DNA from: Kitagawia praeruptora
Lineage: Eukaryota; Streptophyta; Magnoliopsida; Apiales; Apiaceae
DNA length: 64,000 nt
Direction: 5' to 3'
Assembly (NCBI GenBank): GCA_037693485.1
Contig: CM075348.1
Location: 8,042,501-8,106,500 of the forward strand
Shown here: positions 26,056 through 35,300 of the stretch, one piece after another
Numbering within the stretch: position 1 is the stretch's first letter
How the letters are laid out: the number at the start of each line of letters is the position of its first letter
Notes under the pieces: model-generated
Told to the model about the DNA's origin: nothing
The model's input: the letters and a program-made list of their open reading frames with translations, nothing else
The model's database searches: none
Translations under genes and position numbers: made by a program

Positions 26056-26080
26056 AAGCTTAAAACCCGTGCGATGCACG
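26056..26080 (-). repeat. Diverged Helitron-type hairpin end
   Basis: AAGCTTAAAACCCGTGCGAT is followed by GCACG. The stem is partly conserved, but the terminal tetranucleotide no longer fits CTRR, so this may be a decayed end. Confidence 0.35.
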
Positions 26081-26879
26081 AATTTTTTTTAATATTATAT
26101 GAATTTTTCATTAATTTAAGTTAATTTTTTTAAAATATAAATTGGGAGACTTAAATTTTTATATGAGATTTGATAATAATTATATAAATGTTATCCGTGA
26201 TATTTCTAGAAAATGAGGGATTTTAGTTAGAAAATATAGAAAAAATTATAGGTTTTACTTGAAAAGGGTAATCGGCTAATTATTAGTATTTATATAATTA
26301 TTATTTTATTTCATTAAATAGAAATTGATACGTTTTAGATAAAAAATGCAATCGGTTAATTATTAATATTATAATATTATTAGTTTATTGTATTAAACAG
26401 AACCGCCCGTGATAAAATCGGAAAAAGAGAGATTTTAGTTTTAAAAAATAGAAAGGTAACTTGAAAATTAAAAAGATGACATAATTTATGTGAAAAAGGT
26501 AATTGATTAGTTTATAGTAATTGTAATTTAATTATGTTATTTTACTAAATAAAATTGCTCATAGTTTTTAGAAAATGAGAAATTAATGTTGCCCCTGAAA
26601 TTTCTAGAAAAAAAAGGGAATTTAATTAGAAAAAATATAAAAGATGATACGTTTTAGTTGAAAAGGTAATCAGTTAATTATTAGTACTATAATATTATTA
26701 TTTTATTTTTATTAAATAGAATCGCCCGTGATATAATTGGAAAAAGAAAAATTTTCGTAAGAGAAGGGAGAAAAGGTAACGTGTTTGAAAAAGGTAACCG
26801 TCCATGATACAATTGGAAAAAAAGATATTTTAGTTAGAGAAAAGAGAAAAGGTAACGTAATTTGGCTCAAAAAGGTAAT

Positions 26880-27250
26880 TGATTAGTTAATACTAATTAT
26901 AACATAATTATGTTATTTTATTATACAAAATTGATCATAGTTTTTAAAAATGGAGAAATTTCAGTTAGATAAAATGTAAAAGATATTGTATTTTACCTAA
27001 GAAGGAAATTATTTAGTTATTGAAAAATAGAAAAGGTAATATGTTTAACCTGGAAAAAGAGTAATTGATTAGTTAATACTAATTATAATATAATTATGTT
27101 ATTTTATTATACAAAATTGATCATAGTTTTTAAAAATGGAGAAATTTTAGTTAGATAAAATGTAAAAGATATTGTATTTTACCTAAGAAGGAAATTATTT
27201 AGTTATTGAAAAATAGAAAATGTAATATGTTTAACCTGAAAAAAGAAATT
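26880..27250. repeat. Tandem duplication with 186-bp period
   Basis: GATTAGTTAATACTAATTAT begins at 26881 and 27067, and the two units stay nearly identical through TTTACCTAAGAAGGAAATTA. It is non-coding. Confidence 0.75.
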
Positions 27251-27480
27251 GATTAATAAAGGAGATTTAGGTCGATCCAATCTAAATGAGGTCACTCCAA
27301 ATGTTGTGTAATGACAAAAAGGGACATCAAAGAAATAAAGAAGATTAAAAACATAAAGGATAAAAGCTGTAATTTTCCTGTATAATGACAAAAAAGGGCA
27401 TCAAAGAAATAAAGAAGATTAAAAAAATGAAGGGTAAAAGCAGTAATTTTTAAAATACAATACTAGCAGACATTAAGAAT

Positions 27481-27729
27481 ATATTGATATTGATATTGAT
27501 TATTATTTGTGTATCAGGTTTATCTCTTAAAGTAGCAATCCTTTGCCATTTCGAATTTTTGTTGATCCTATCAAACTCGCTTAGATTCTAAATTCTAGAC
27601 AAAAGAAGCTAATAAGCTATGATTGTAGGCTAATTTTTTTTTTCAAATTATAGATTTAAAAATCGTGATTCTGGGCTAATTTTGTTCGTATTCTTGATTA
27701 ATTAAAAAGTTGGTCCGGACTAATTATGT
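27481..27729. other. Short AT-rich spacer
   Basis: There is no gene. Positions 27730-27737 just after it are the left 8-bp target duplication of the adjacent MITE. Confidence 0.6.
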
Positions 27730-27737
27730 TTGTGATG

Positions 27738-28132
27738 CAGTGGCGGAACAGGATCAATTTTTAGCGGGGGCTAAAAAATGTATTGGCTCTCGCGCGGAGC
27801 GCGAGAAAAAATTTTGTACATCGGATCCCGCGCGAAGCGGGATTTTTTTTTTTTTTATAGTTCGAAATCATTGCTTTATCTTGACTTATATCAATAAGAA
27901 TAAGAAAAAATAATCAAAAAACTACCTTTATAAAGTGGTGAATCTCTTATTCTATGAATTTGGATGAGATTTTTGTATTCTTAATAATTTTTTTTCTATA
28001 TAAACTCTATTTTTTATTTTTTACGGGGTGCTGGTCTATAATCTAATACTAATAAAAAATTTATTTTTATTGTTTTTTTGGAAGTCTGGGGGTGCTCAAG
28101 CAACCCCTAGCCCTCCTCTAGTTCCGCCACTG
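27738..28132. mobile_element. hAT-type MITE, 395 bp, intact termini and target duplication
   Basis: The left end CAGTGGCGGAACAGG and right end CTAGTTCCGCCACTG are inverted repeats. The perfect 8-bp direct duplication TTGTGATG flanks it (27730-27737 and 28133-28140), as expected of the hAT superfamily. Internal hairpins occur at CTCGCGCGGAGCGCGAG and CCCGCGCGAAGCGGG. No transposase is present; the frame at 27710-27913 is not a gene. Confidence 0.9.
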
Positions 28133-28255
28133 TTGTGATGTAAAATTTGATGGGTAAAAACAGAATCCTTTTTTTTAATAAATTAAGCTGATCATTTTTA
28201 AATTTTATCTTTAAATTCATGTCAATCTTAGCCTATTATTGCTTTATTAGGTAAC

Positions 28256-28289
<34 letters not shown>
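28256..28289. repeat. TA dinucleotide microsatellite
   Basis: An uninterrupted run of alternating T and A sits just before a MITE. Similar runs lie between the two foldback MITEs and after the second one. Confidence 0.8.
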
Positions 28290-28292
<3 letters not shown>

Positions 28293-28694
28293 AAGGTTCT
28301 AAAGAGAACATGCTTAAAAAGAGAACGAGAGAACATCTCAAAAAAATTAATTTAAAAATAGTAAAAAATTATAAATATTCTTAGATGCATTTTATGATTC
28401 TCAAACTTGAATAATTTTTTGTGGAAAAAATTATTTATGAAAATTTTGTTTTTTTAATCTCTTTTAGAATCTCACAAATTTTTAAGAATCTCTTTTAGAA
28501 TCTCACAAATTTTGAAGAATCTCTTTTAGAATCCCACAAATAGTTTTTTACACATGTATTTGTTGTTCATAATTGTGTTTTTTAGAATTGTATTAATGAT
28601 ATAAACATATTTATAATTTTTTTTAATTTTAAAAATCAGTATTTTAAGTTGTTCTCTCGTTCTCTTTTTAAGCATGTTCTCTCTAGAGCCTTAC
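28290..28694. mobile_element. Foldback MITE 1 inserted in TA repeats
   Basis: The left end GCCAAGGTTCTAAAGAGAAC with TGCTTAAAAAGAGAACGAGA is matched in reverse complement by the right end (TCTCGTTCTCTTTTTAAGCA, then GTTCTCTCTAGAGCCTTAC). The arms are about 45 bp. A 36-bp-type internal repeat (AGAATCTCACAAATTTT...) lies near 28458-28540. TA tracts on both sides hide the target duplication; a TA target is likely. It is non-coding. Confidence 0.75.
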
Positions 28695-28712
28695 TATATA
28701 TATATATATATA

Positions 28713-29076
28713 GGCCTTTGTTCCATACAGAACACTCTTATATAACAAACAACAAAGAACACCTTAGATCTATTAGATCCTTTGGCCCCGCCAGGGGCAC
28801 CAAATACAAAAAGTTGTTATTTTTTTACCCTCTATCAAGCCAGCAAAAAATTTTTTTTTAAAAAAAATTAAAATTTTTACTGTTCATGATGAAGTCACTG
28901 ATGACGTCATCGTCATGAACAGTAACTTTTTTTTTTTTGAGATGATGGATGGATAGAGGGTAAAAAAATAAGAACTTTTTGTATTTGGTGGCCCCGCCAG
29001 GGGCAATGGATCTATTAGATATGAGGTGTTCTTTATTGTTTGTTATATAAGGTGTTTGCTATGGAGTCCAACTCTC
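28713..29076. mobile_element. Foldback MITE 2, about 360 bp, palindromic almost end to end
   Basis: The left arm (TTATATAACAAACAACAAAG, then GGCCCCGCCAGGGGCACCAA and CCCTCTATC) is repeated inverted in the right arm. At the centre ACTGTTCATGA and TCATGAACAGT enclose TGACGTCA (28902-28909). Arms are about 150 bp. TA repeats flank it, so the target duplication is unclear. The frame at 28649-28861 is spurious. Confidence 0.8.
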
Positions 29077-29159
29077 TATATATATATATATATATTTGAC
29101 GTTTAAAGGGGTTAGAGAAACCAACCCAGAGAAGCAAATATATTAAAATATATCACACC

Positions 29160-30120
29160 TCAATAAAGAGAAAAGTTCACAAGGAGGACAAAAAGTCCAA
29201 ACACATAAGAATAAGCTTTCTTAGCTATCCAATGTGCTGGTGCATTACATAGCCTAGGAATAAAATGGAACTTCAGATTAAGCGTAGCTGCGAAAACTCT
29301 AATATCATCAACAATTGCACTAACATGCCATGGAGGAGTTTTGCTAGAAGAAGCAAGCAAGATAGCTGTGAGTGAGTCCGATTCAATGAAAGCCGAGTGA
29401 GAATTCCTTTGATAAGCAAGGCTACAAGCTCCATGAATAGCAAGAAGCTCGGCATGTAGCGGAATAGAGGCTTTGACTAAGCTACCATGACAATCAATCA
29501 AGGTTCCAAGATTATTCCTACATAAGATACCAACTGAAGCTTTCCTATCCTTGAGACTCCCATCACAATTAAACTTCACATAATGTGCAAGAAGGGGAGA
29601 CCACCGCTGTGAGTTCGTTGTGGGGTTGGGAGGATCAACAGAAGGATGGCAAAAAAGGGATGAAAACTCACAAGAAAAGGACTGACTAAGACTATTTGTG
29701 AGGTTAGGATTGATTGGCATATTTTCAAATATGTGTGCGTTTCTCGATTTCCAAATTGCCCAGCTGGTAAAAGCAAAAGCTGTGAATATATGAAGAGCAA
29801 TTTTCTTTGAAGGAGCTTGAGCAATAATAGACTGAAGCAAAGAACTTACAGTGGATGAGCTGCCAATAGATGGCCGTAGAGAAAGGGTACATGCCAACCA
29901 AATTGGAGATGTCCAAGCACATCCAAATAACATGTTCTGTGGTTTCAGCCTCTTGAAAACATATCTGACAAGCTGGAGATTGTGCACACTTTCGATTGAA
30001 AAGATTTGAAAAATGTAGCAATTGCATTATTACAAATGCGCCACATAAACATTATGATCTTTGGTGGAGCAGTTGGAGTTGAAAGCATTACACGATTATA
30101 CCAAATTTGGAACCATTGCA
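29160..30120 (-). pseudogene. LINE ORF2 C-terminal fragment (zf-RVT and RNase H)
   Basis: On the minus strand a zinc-binding motif CQICFQEAETTEHVIWMC is in one frame (from about 30027), and the rest continues in another (start 29987) after CAWTSPIWLA, so a frameshift lies near 29925-29935. The later part is an RNase H domain of the non-LTR type, with FNCDGSLKDRKASVG, HAELLAIHGA, IESDSLTAI and NAPAHWIAKKA supplying the acidic and His positions. RNase H removes RNA from the cDNA hybrid during target-primed reverse transcription. Endonuclease and RT are absent, so this is a 5'-truncated copy. The real C terminus is near 29190. Confidence 0.85.
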
Positions 30121-30177
30121 GACTTTTCTACAATTAAGGTTTGGTGTAATACTCTAGCTTACATTTACTTGAGTTAT

Positions 30178-30540
30178 TAATTTGGCTAATCGATAATCTT
30201 ATGCAATTTTGTTTTGTAACTTGGCTTCTTCTTTGCTTTCGGCTTTACTTTATTAGTATAGTCTCCTAAATTTATATGGGCAAACAATCGTATCCTTTTT
30301 AAGTTGTGTATGTCACAATTTTTATTTGTTTTCCTGCTTAAAACTATATAATAGTTAACTCTTGTATATTTTAATTTGGCTAATCGATAATCTTATGCAA
30401 TTTTGTTTTGTAACTTGGCTTCTTCTTTGCTTTCGGCTCTGCTTTATTAGTGTAGTCTCCTAAATTTATATGGGCAAACAATCATATCCTTTTTAAGTTG
30501 TGTATGTCACAATTTTTATTTGTTTTCCTACTTAAACTAT
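30178..30540. repeat. Tandem duplication with 194-bp period
   Basis: TAATTTGGCTAATCGATAAT begins at 30178 and 30372, and the units stay nearly identical through TGTATGTCACAATTTTTATT. It is non-coding. Confidence 0.85.
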
Positions 30541-30570
30541 ATTAGCTTATAGCCCGTGCAAAGCACGGGT
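30541..30570 (-). repeat. Helitron-type hairpin end with CTAAT terminus
   Basis: ATTAGCTTATAGCCCGTGCA is followed by AAGCACGGGT. On the minus strand this is hairpin then CTAA followed by T, fitting the CTRR rule. No matching 5' end was found to the right. Confidence 0.5.
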
Positions 30571-30833
30571 TGCTTTTAATTTTTTAAAATTTAACTATAA
30601 TATAGTATAATATTGGTCTTCATTTTAGTTTCTGTTCAAGTTTTAGTTTAAGTTATTTTATGCTTTGTTTAGTTTAAGTTGGGTCTTGTTTAAGTTACTT
30701 TGTTTAGCTGCTCATGAACTCAGTGGCGCTGATGGATTCAAGGTCAAGTTGGTGTAAGGGCTAGAATGATTTGGATGTTTGGTTGGCCTTGGGCCTTTTT
30801 TAATATATTTCGTTTATCAAAAAAAATATATAA
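30571..30833. other. Spacer with a possible LINE-like 3' tail
   Basis: There is no gene. It ends in a TTTTTTAATATATTTCGTTT stretch followed by an A run (about 30823), which resembles a LINE 3' end but has no coding support. Confidence 0.35.
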
Positions 30834-31039
30834 GGATAATGCGAAATAAAGCCCTTAGGGCTATGGTTAAAAATTAATGTATGTAGCTAAATGCATTTAA
30901 TACATTAATTTTTCACTTAATACATCAATTTTGCACGAAATTCAATATGATTATTTAGAAATTTGGGATGTTTTTATCGGTGAAAATTAATGTGAATGCA
31001 GGGGGTCCATTATTATTACTTGAAAACTTAAATTAGTGT

Positions 31040-32328
31040 TGTTAGTTACAGAGGCATGCATGTATACATCTAATAACAAGCCTAATTGTTTGTAATGCTT
31101 TGCATTACTTACATGACCTCTTAACTGAGGGAACCTCTAGTTGTAGAGTTTCTGTTTGTATTGTACTTGTAGTAGGCATCAAATCCTAGTTGTGTAACTG
31201 TACTTATAGAGTCTAGAATAATGCTTGAAAGAAGTTCCAAGGTTCATGCATCAAGCAAGGAGTTAAAGACTGTCAAATAATCACAGTTGGGATTTGAAGA
31301 AAAGAAGAATTTGCCTAAGTACCAATTCGAGAAGTATATTTGTCTATTCGAGAAGTCCAGCATTCGAGAAGTCAGGGATTCGATATCTCAAGACACTATT
31401 CGATATCTCTGAATACACTGTTCGATATCTCATTCGATATCTCAGAGATTCGATATGTCTATGTACTCTATTCGAGAACTCAGGAAGTCAACAAGCCAAA
31501 GTGGTATTCGAGTTCTCAAGGAGTCAACAAGTCAAAGTTCCATTCGATATCTCAAGGACTCAGAAAGCTATTCGATATCTCGAGGATTCGATAAGTCAAA
31601 TGTTCTATTCGACAACTCAAGGAATCCTGATGGAAAAGAGCTATTCGAGAAGTGGTTCGATATGTCAATATAACAGTGTTCGAGAACTCAGAGTTATCGA
31701 TCAAGTCAATTCTAGTTCTCGAATAACTTACTTAGTCACTTCTCGAATACATTCTTGGAGGTAAAATACTGAAGGAATTGTACAAGTCAGAAACCTGCAA
31801 CAAGCCAATGCACTTTATGGACCACAATCTGTAACGTGCTCTGGAAAGCCTACAAGGAAGCTTGGAGAGATATAGAAGAGACAAGGAGCTAAAGAAGTGG
31901 ATCTGAACAGGCTTTGCAAAGTCAAATCTGTAACCATTTGGACACTTACTCAAAAAGGATAGACAGACTAGAAAGTAATTTGTTTAGCTACCTTATTTGT
32001 AGTAAGTAGGTTGTATCCATGTACTATAAGGATACAGCCTCACTTCCTTAGTCAAGAACTGAGGTGAGTCAAGTTTTTCATACACTGTAAGCTATATCTC
32101 TCTGAGAAAAACGAAGCTGAGAATACTATCATTTGTATTCACAGATTGTAGCAACCTTTATCTAATAATACATTAGATTAAAGTGATATTGTGTTCTGTG
32201 TTGTTCTTTATCCGTACCTACATCTCTGCACACACAACACTTGTTTGCTACACAGACTCAAGGCAAGAAAGGTTCAAGAATCCATTCACCCCCCCTCTGT
32301 ATTCTTTCTCTGTGTTCAATACTCAACA
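31040..32328 (+). repeat. 5' LTR of the copia element
   Basis: 1,289 bp, starting TGTTAGTTACAGAGG and ending AATACTCAACA. It differs from the 3' LTR at about a dozen sites by eye (about 1%). Positions 31326-31690 hold 17 TTCGA cores, many as TTCGAGAA, which matches the heat-shock-element half-site pair TTCnnGAA. The frames that seem to encode short Ser/Arg-rich peptides here (31294-31764) are translations of this repeat. Confidence 0.95.
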
Positions 32329-32330
32329 AG

Positions 32331-32342
32331 TGGTATCAGAGC
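32331..32342 (+). other. Primer-binding site (initiator Met tRNA type)
   Basis: TGGTATCAGAGC lies two bases after the 5' LTR end, the usual plant copia site complementary to the 3' end of initiator tRNA-Met. Confidence 0.9.
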
Positions 32343-32373
32343 GGGCTGTTTATTCAAAAACAGAAAAACGATC

Positions 32374-35300
32374 ATGAGTTCGAATACACCAAAGACTACA
32401 GGAACGGTGAAGGTCCCTAAGTTTGACAAAGAAAACTTTAACCTCTGGAAGATAAAGATGATGTTGTTCATCAAAGCCTCTCATCCCTTGTATCCTGAGA
32501 TTCTCAAGAATGGTCCTTTTGTTCCACAACAAGAGATACCAGAGAAGACTGTTGGAACCACAACTATTCCAAGATCTTATGAGGCCAAGGATCCATCAAA
32601 ATGGACAGAATCAGAAAGGGAGAAGGTTGCTCTTGACAGCCACCTCATGTTGCTTATCATTGATTCCATGGACATGTCAATGTTTGCAAACATTGCATCA
32701 TGTACGTCTGCCAAAGAAATGTGGGATCACATTGAGGTGTTGTGTGAAGGAACTGGTGAGGTTAAGGAAAACAAGAAACAGATATTGGTCACACAGTATG
32801 AAGCTTTCATGGCACAACCCAAGGAAAGCATTACTGAAATGTTTGAAAGGTTTCACAAGCTAGTTACTGAGTTGCAGATGAATGGCAAGGTTTACAGCAC
32901 CAAGGAGTTAAGTATGAAATTTCTGTTATCTTCACCAAATCATCTAGAGCAAAGAGTCATTTCTCTAAGGGAGAGAGATTTGAACAAAGTCACCTATGAT
33001 GTGCTCTATGGAGTCCTAAAGACTCATGAACTTGAGTTGCTTCAGAAAAGGGCTATCCAAGCCAACCAAGGTAGAATGATAAACACATCATGTGCCTTGA
33101 TTGTCAACAAATCTATTCAAGACCTAGAAGCATCTACAAACCAGCTAAGGATAGAGGAGGTAGCAGATGATGAAGAAACTGAAGCTGAGGTATGTGAACC
33201 TGTTGAGGAAAAGGAGGAAGAAGAAGAGTTTTACACTCTTGAAGAACTTGATGGGATGGAAAATACTTCATATGCTTTCATGGCCAGGAAATTTCCAAAC
33301 ATCAGATTTAAAAGAAATCAATCCTTCAAACCCAAAACTCAAAACCATTCAGTCAACAAGAACAAGGCACCTGTGAAATCAAACAGAAATAAATTCAAAA
33401 CCAGTTATATTGATAGGTCATCTGTAAGGTGCTATAGATGCAATGACCTAGGGCATTTTGCCAGTGAATGCAAGAAGCCTAAAAAGAAGGATAGAGATTA
33501 TCTTGAGCTCGAAGCTAAGTATGAGGCCCTTCTGAAAAAGCAGACACAAGGTAAGGCCTACATAGCTGAAGGGAAGTGTTGGGATGATTCCGAGAGTGAT
33601 GGAGAGGAACAAGAATTCTACAATTATGCCTTGATGGCCAACTCCAAGGATGACCCATCTCCATCTGATTCTCAGGTACCATCTCTCACTACTATAGATA
33701 TGTCTGTTTCTGAGTATAAATGCATGATTGAACAACTATCTGTTGAGATGTTCAATATTCATACTAGTATGACTGCTGCTAATGAGGAGATTGCTAAACT
33801 GTCTACTAGAAATGAAATATTAACAAAAAAGAATGAGGAACTTGAGCTAACTGCTATGCAAGTAGAAAACCTTAAGAAAGAAGTTGAATATTTGCAGAAC
33901 AAGGTTTTATGTGCTAGTCAAGTAGAGAAGGCTCTTAGGGATGAATTAGCTGAAAATGAATTCAAACTGAAAACTTTCAAGAAATCATCTAGTCTAGTGC
34001 AATCCTATTGTGAGAAAATTGAAGCTAAACCCAAAGCAGCTATTGGACTTGACTATGACTCTCTCAAACAGAGGAAAGGCTATGTTGTCATTGAAGAGGA
34101 CACAGCTGTTCATGAGAAAGTGCCTCACATTTTGAAAAAGACTGAAAATCCAATTTTTAAGGAATCAACATTTGAAATTGATGAGGATGCCTTACTCATC
34201 AAACAAATGTTGAATGATGAGGATGAGGCACAATCTAGTAAACAACAAGCATCCTCCAAGAGTGAGAGTGTCAAGTCAAAGACCAAGGAACCAGTAGTTG
34301 TTAGGCCAAGACCTAAGAAGTTTGTTAAGTTCGTTTCAGCTGGAATGAATGAATCAGAAAAGAAAGTGACTAAGAAGAAACAGAACAGAAATGGCAAGTT
34401 AGGGATTAACAAGGATAACAATTATGCTTATATGCCTAATGCCCCTAGGAAAACTTGTCAGAATTGTTTCAGTACCAACCACTTAACTCATGCATGCAAG
34501 AAACCTGCTGGTAGTGTATCTAAACCTTTCTATGATTCTTCTGTGCCTCTAAGACATAGAGATGCACCTTTTTGTGATAAATTTGACTGTATGCCATGCA
34601 ATATGAATGTTATGACTAGCTATTTCAATCTGAGAAGACAATTCATTGATGGTTGTATCAGTCACAATTCCCACACACACTACACCAGGGCAAAGTCTTT
34701 AAGTCCTCCTAAAGCTAGGAAGGTACCTCTGTCACCTAAGTCTGAAACCTCAGGTTCTAAGACTTCTAACAGTGACAAGAAGACTAATGCCAAGAAAATT
34801 GATAATTGATAGAGTGTATTTTATATATATTTTATAGGATTTTATTCCCGCATTTACTGTGCTTTTGTGAATAATCGTGTCGATTTAATTAGTTTTATTT
34901 GAGTTTGTTGCAGGAAATAAATAAATGCCAAGTTGGAAGGGATTTGACATTATTTGATGATTTTACGGTGTTTTTAATTCGAAGGAATGATTTTATGAAT
35001 TTATGAGGAGAAAGGATGAAATTTCGGTTCGTTTCTAAGCAATTTTTGAACAGAAAATATATGTTTGCCGTGCAAAAAGAGGGCTGACCATGCGAACAGA
35101 ACGAAATAAGCAGGAATAAATTAGTGGCCGTGCCAAAATCATGATGGCCGTGTTTAATTTTCTGTGATAAAAGGCATTTTCTGTGATAAAGACCTCGTAC
35201 ATGTACGTCAAGAATTACATGTGTCTCCAACTGCTTCCAAACCCACGCGCCCGAACCGTTGTCTGCCACTCACGCGCGGCTGTTGTGTGTTATCATCTGG

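Larger units (their letters stand above)
20979..27480 (-). mobile_element. Helitron-like non-autonomous element, copy 2
   Basis: It starts with the same ACTAGCATTTTGCCCGTACT terminus as copy 1 and ends in the same TACTAGCAGA (27470) followed by the shared CATTAAGA. About 1.2 kb at the left and blocks around 23660-24570 match copy 1. The middle (22210-23640) is different, and 25100-27250 is a distinct AT-rich sequence with its own duplications. No transposase or helicase is encoded. A further hairpin end at 26056-26080 suggests nesting. The 5' boundary is uncertain, as in copy 1. Confidence 0.5.

Noticed and set aside
31294..31764. Ser/Arg-rich frames, repeated at 54562-55097
   Set aside because: They are translations of the TTCGA repeat inside both copia LTRs and have no independent coding support.
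34895..35269. 124-codon minus frame, nearly identical at 43690-44064
   Set aside because: It lies inside both Athila LTRs, is repeated only because the LTR is, and shows no motif.
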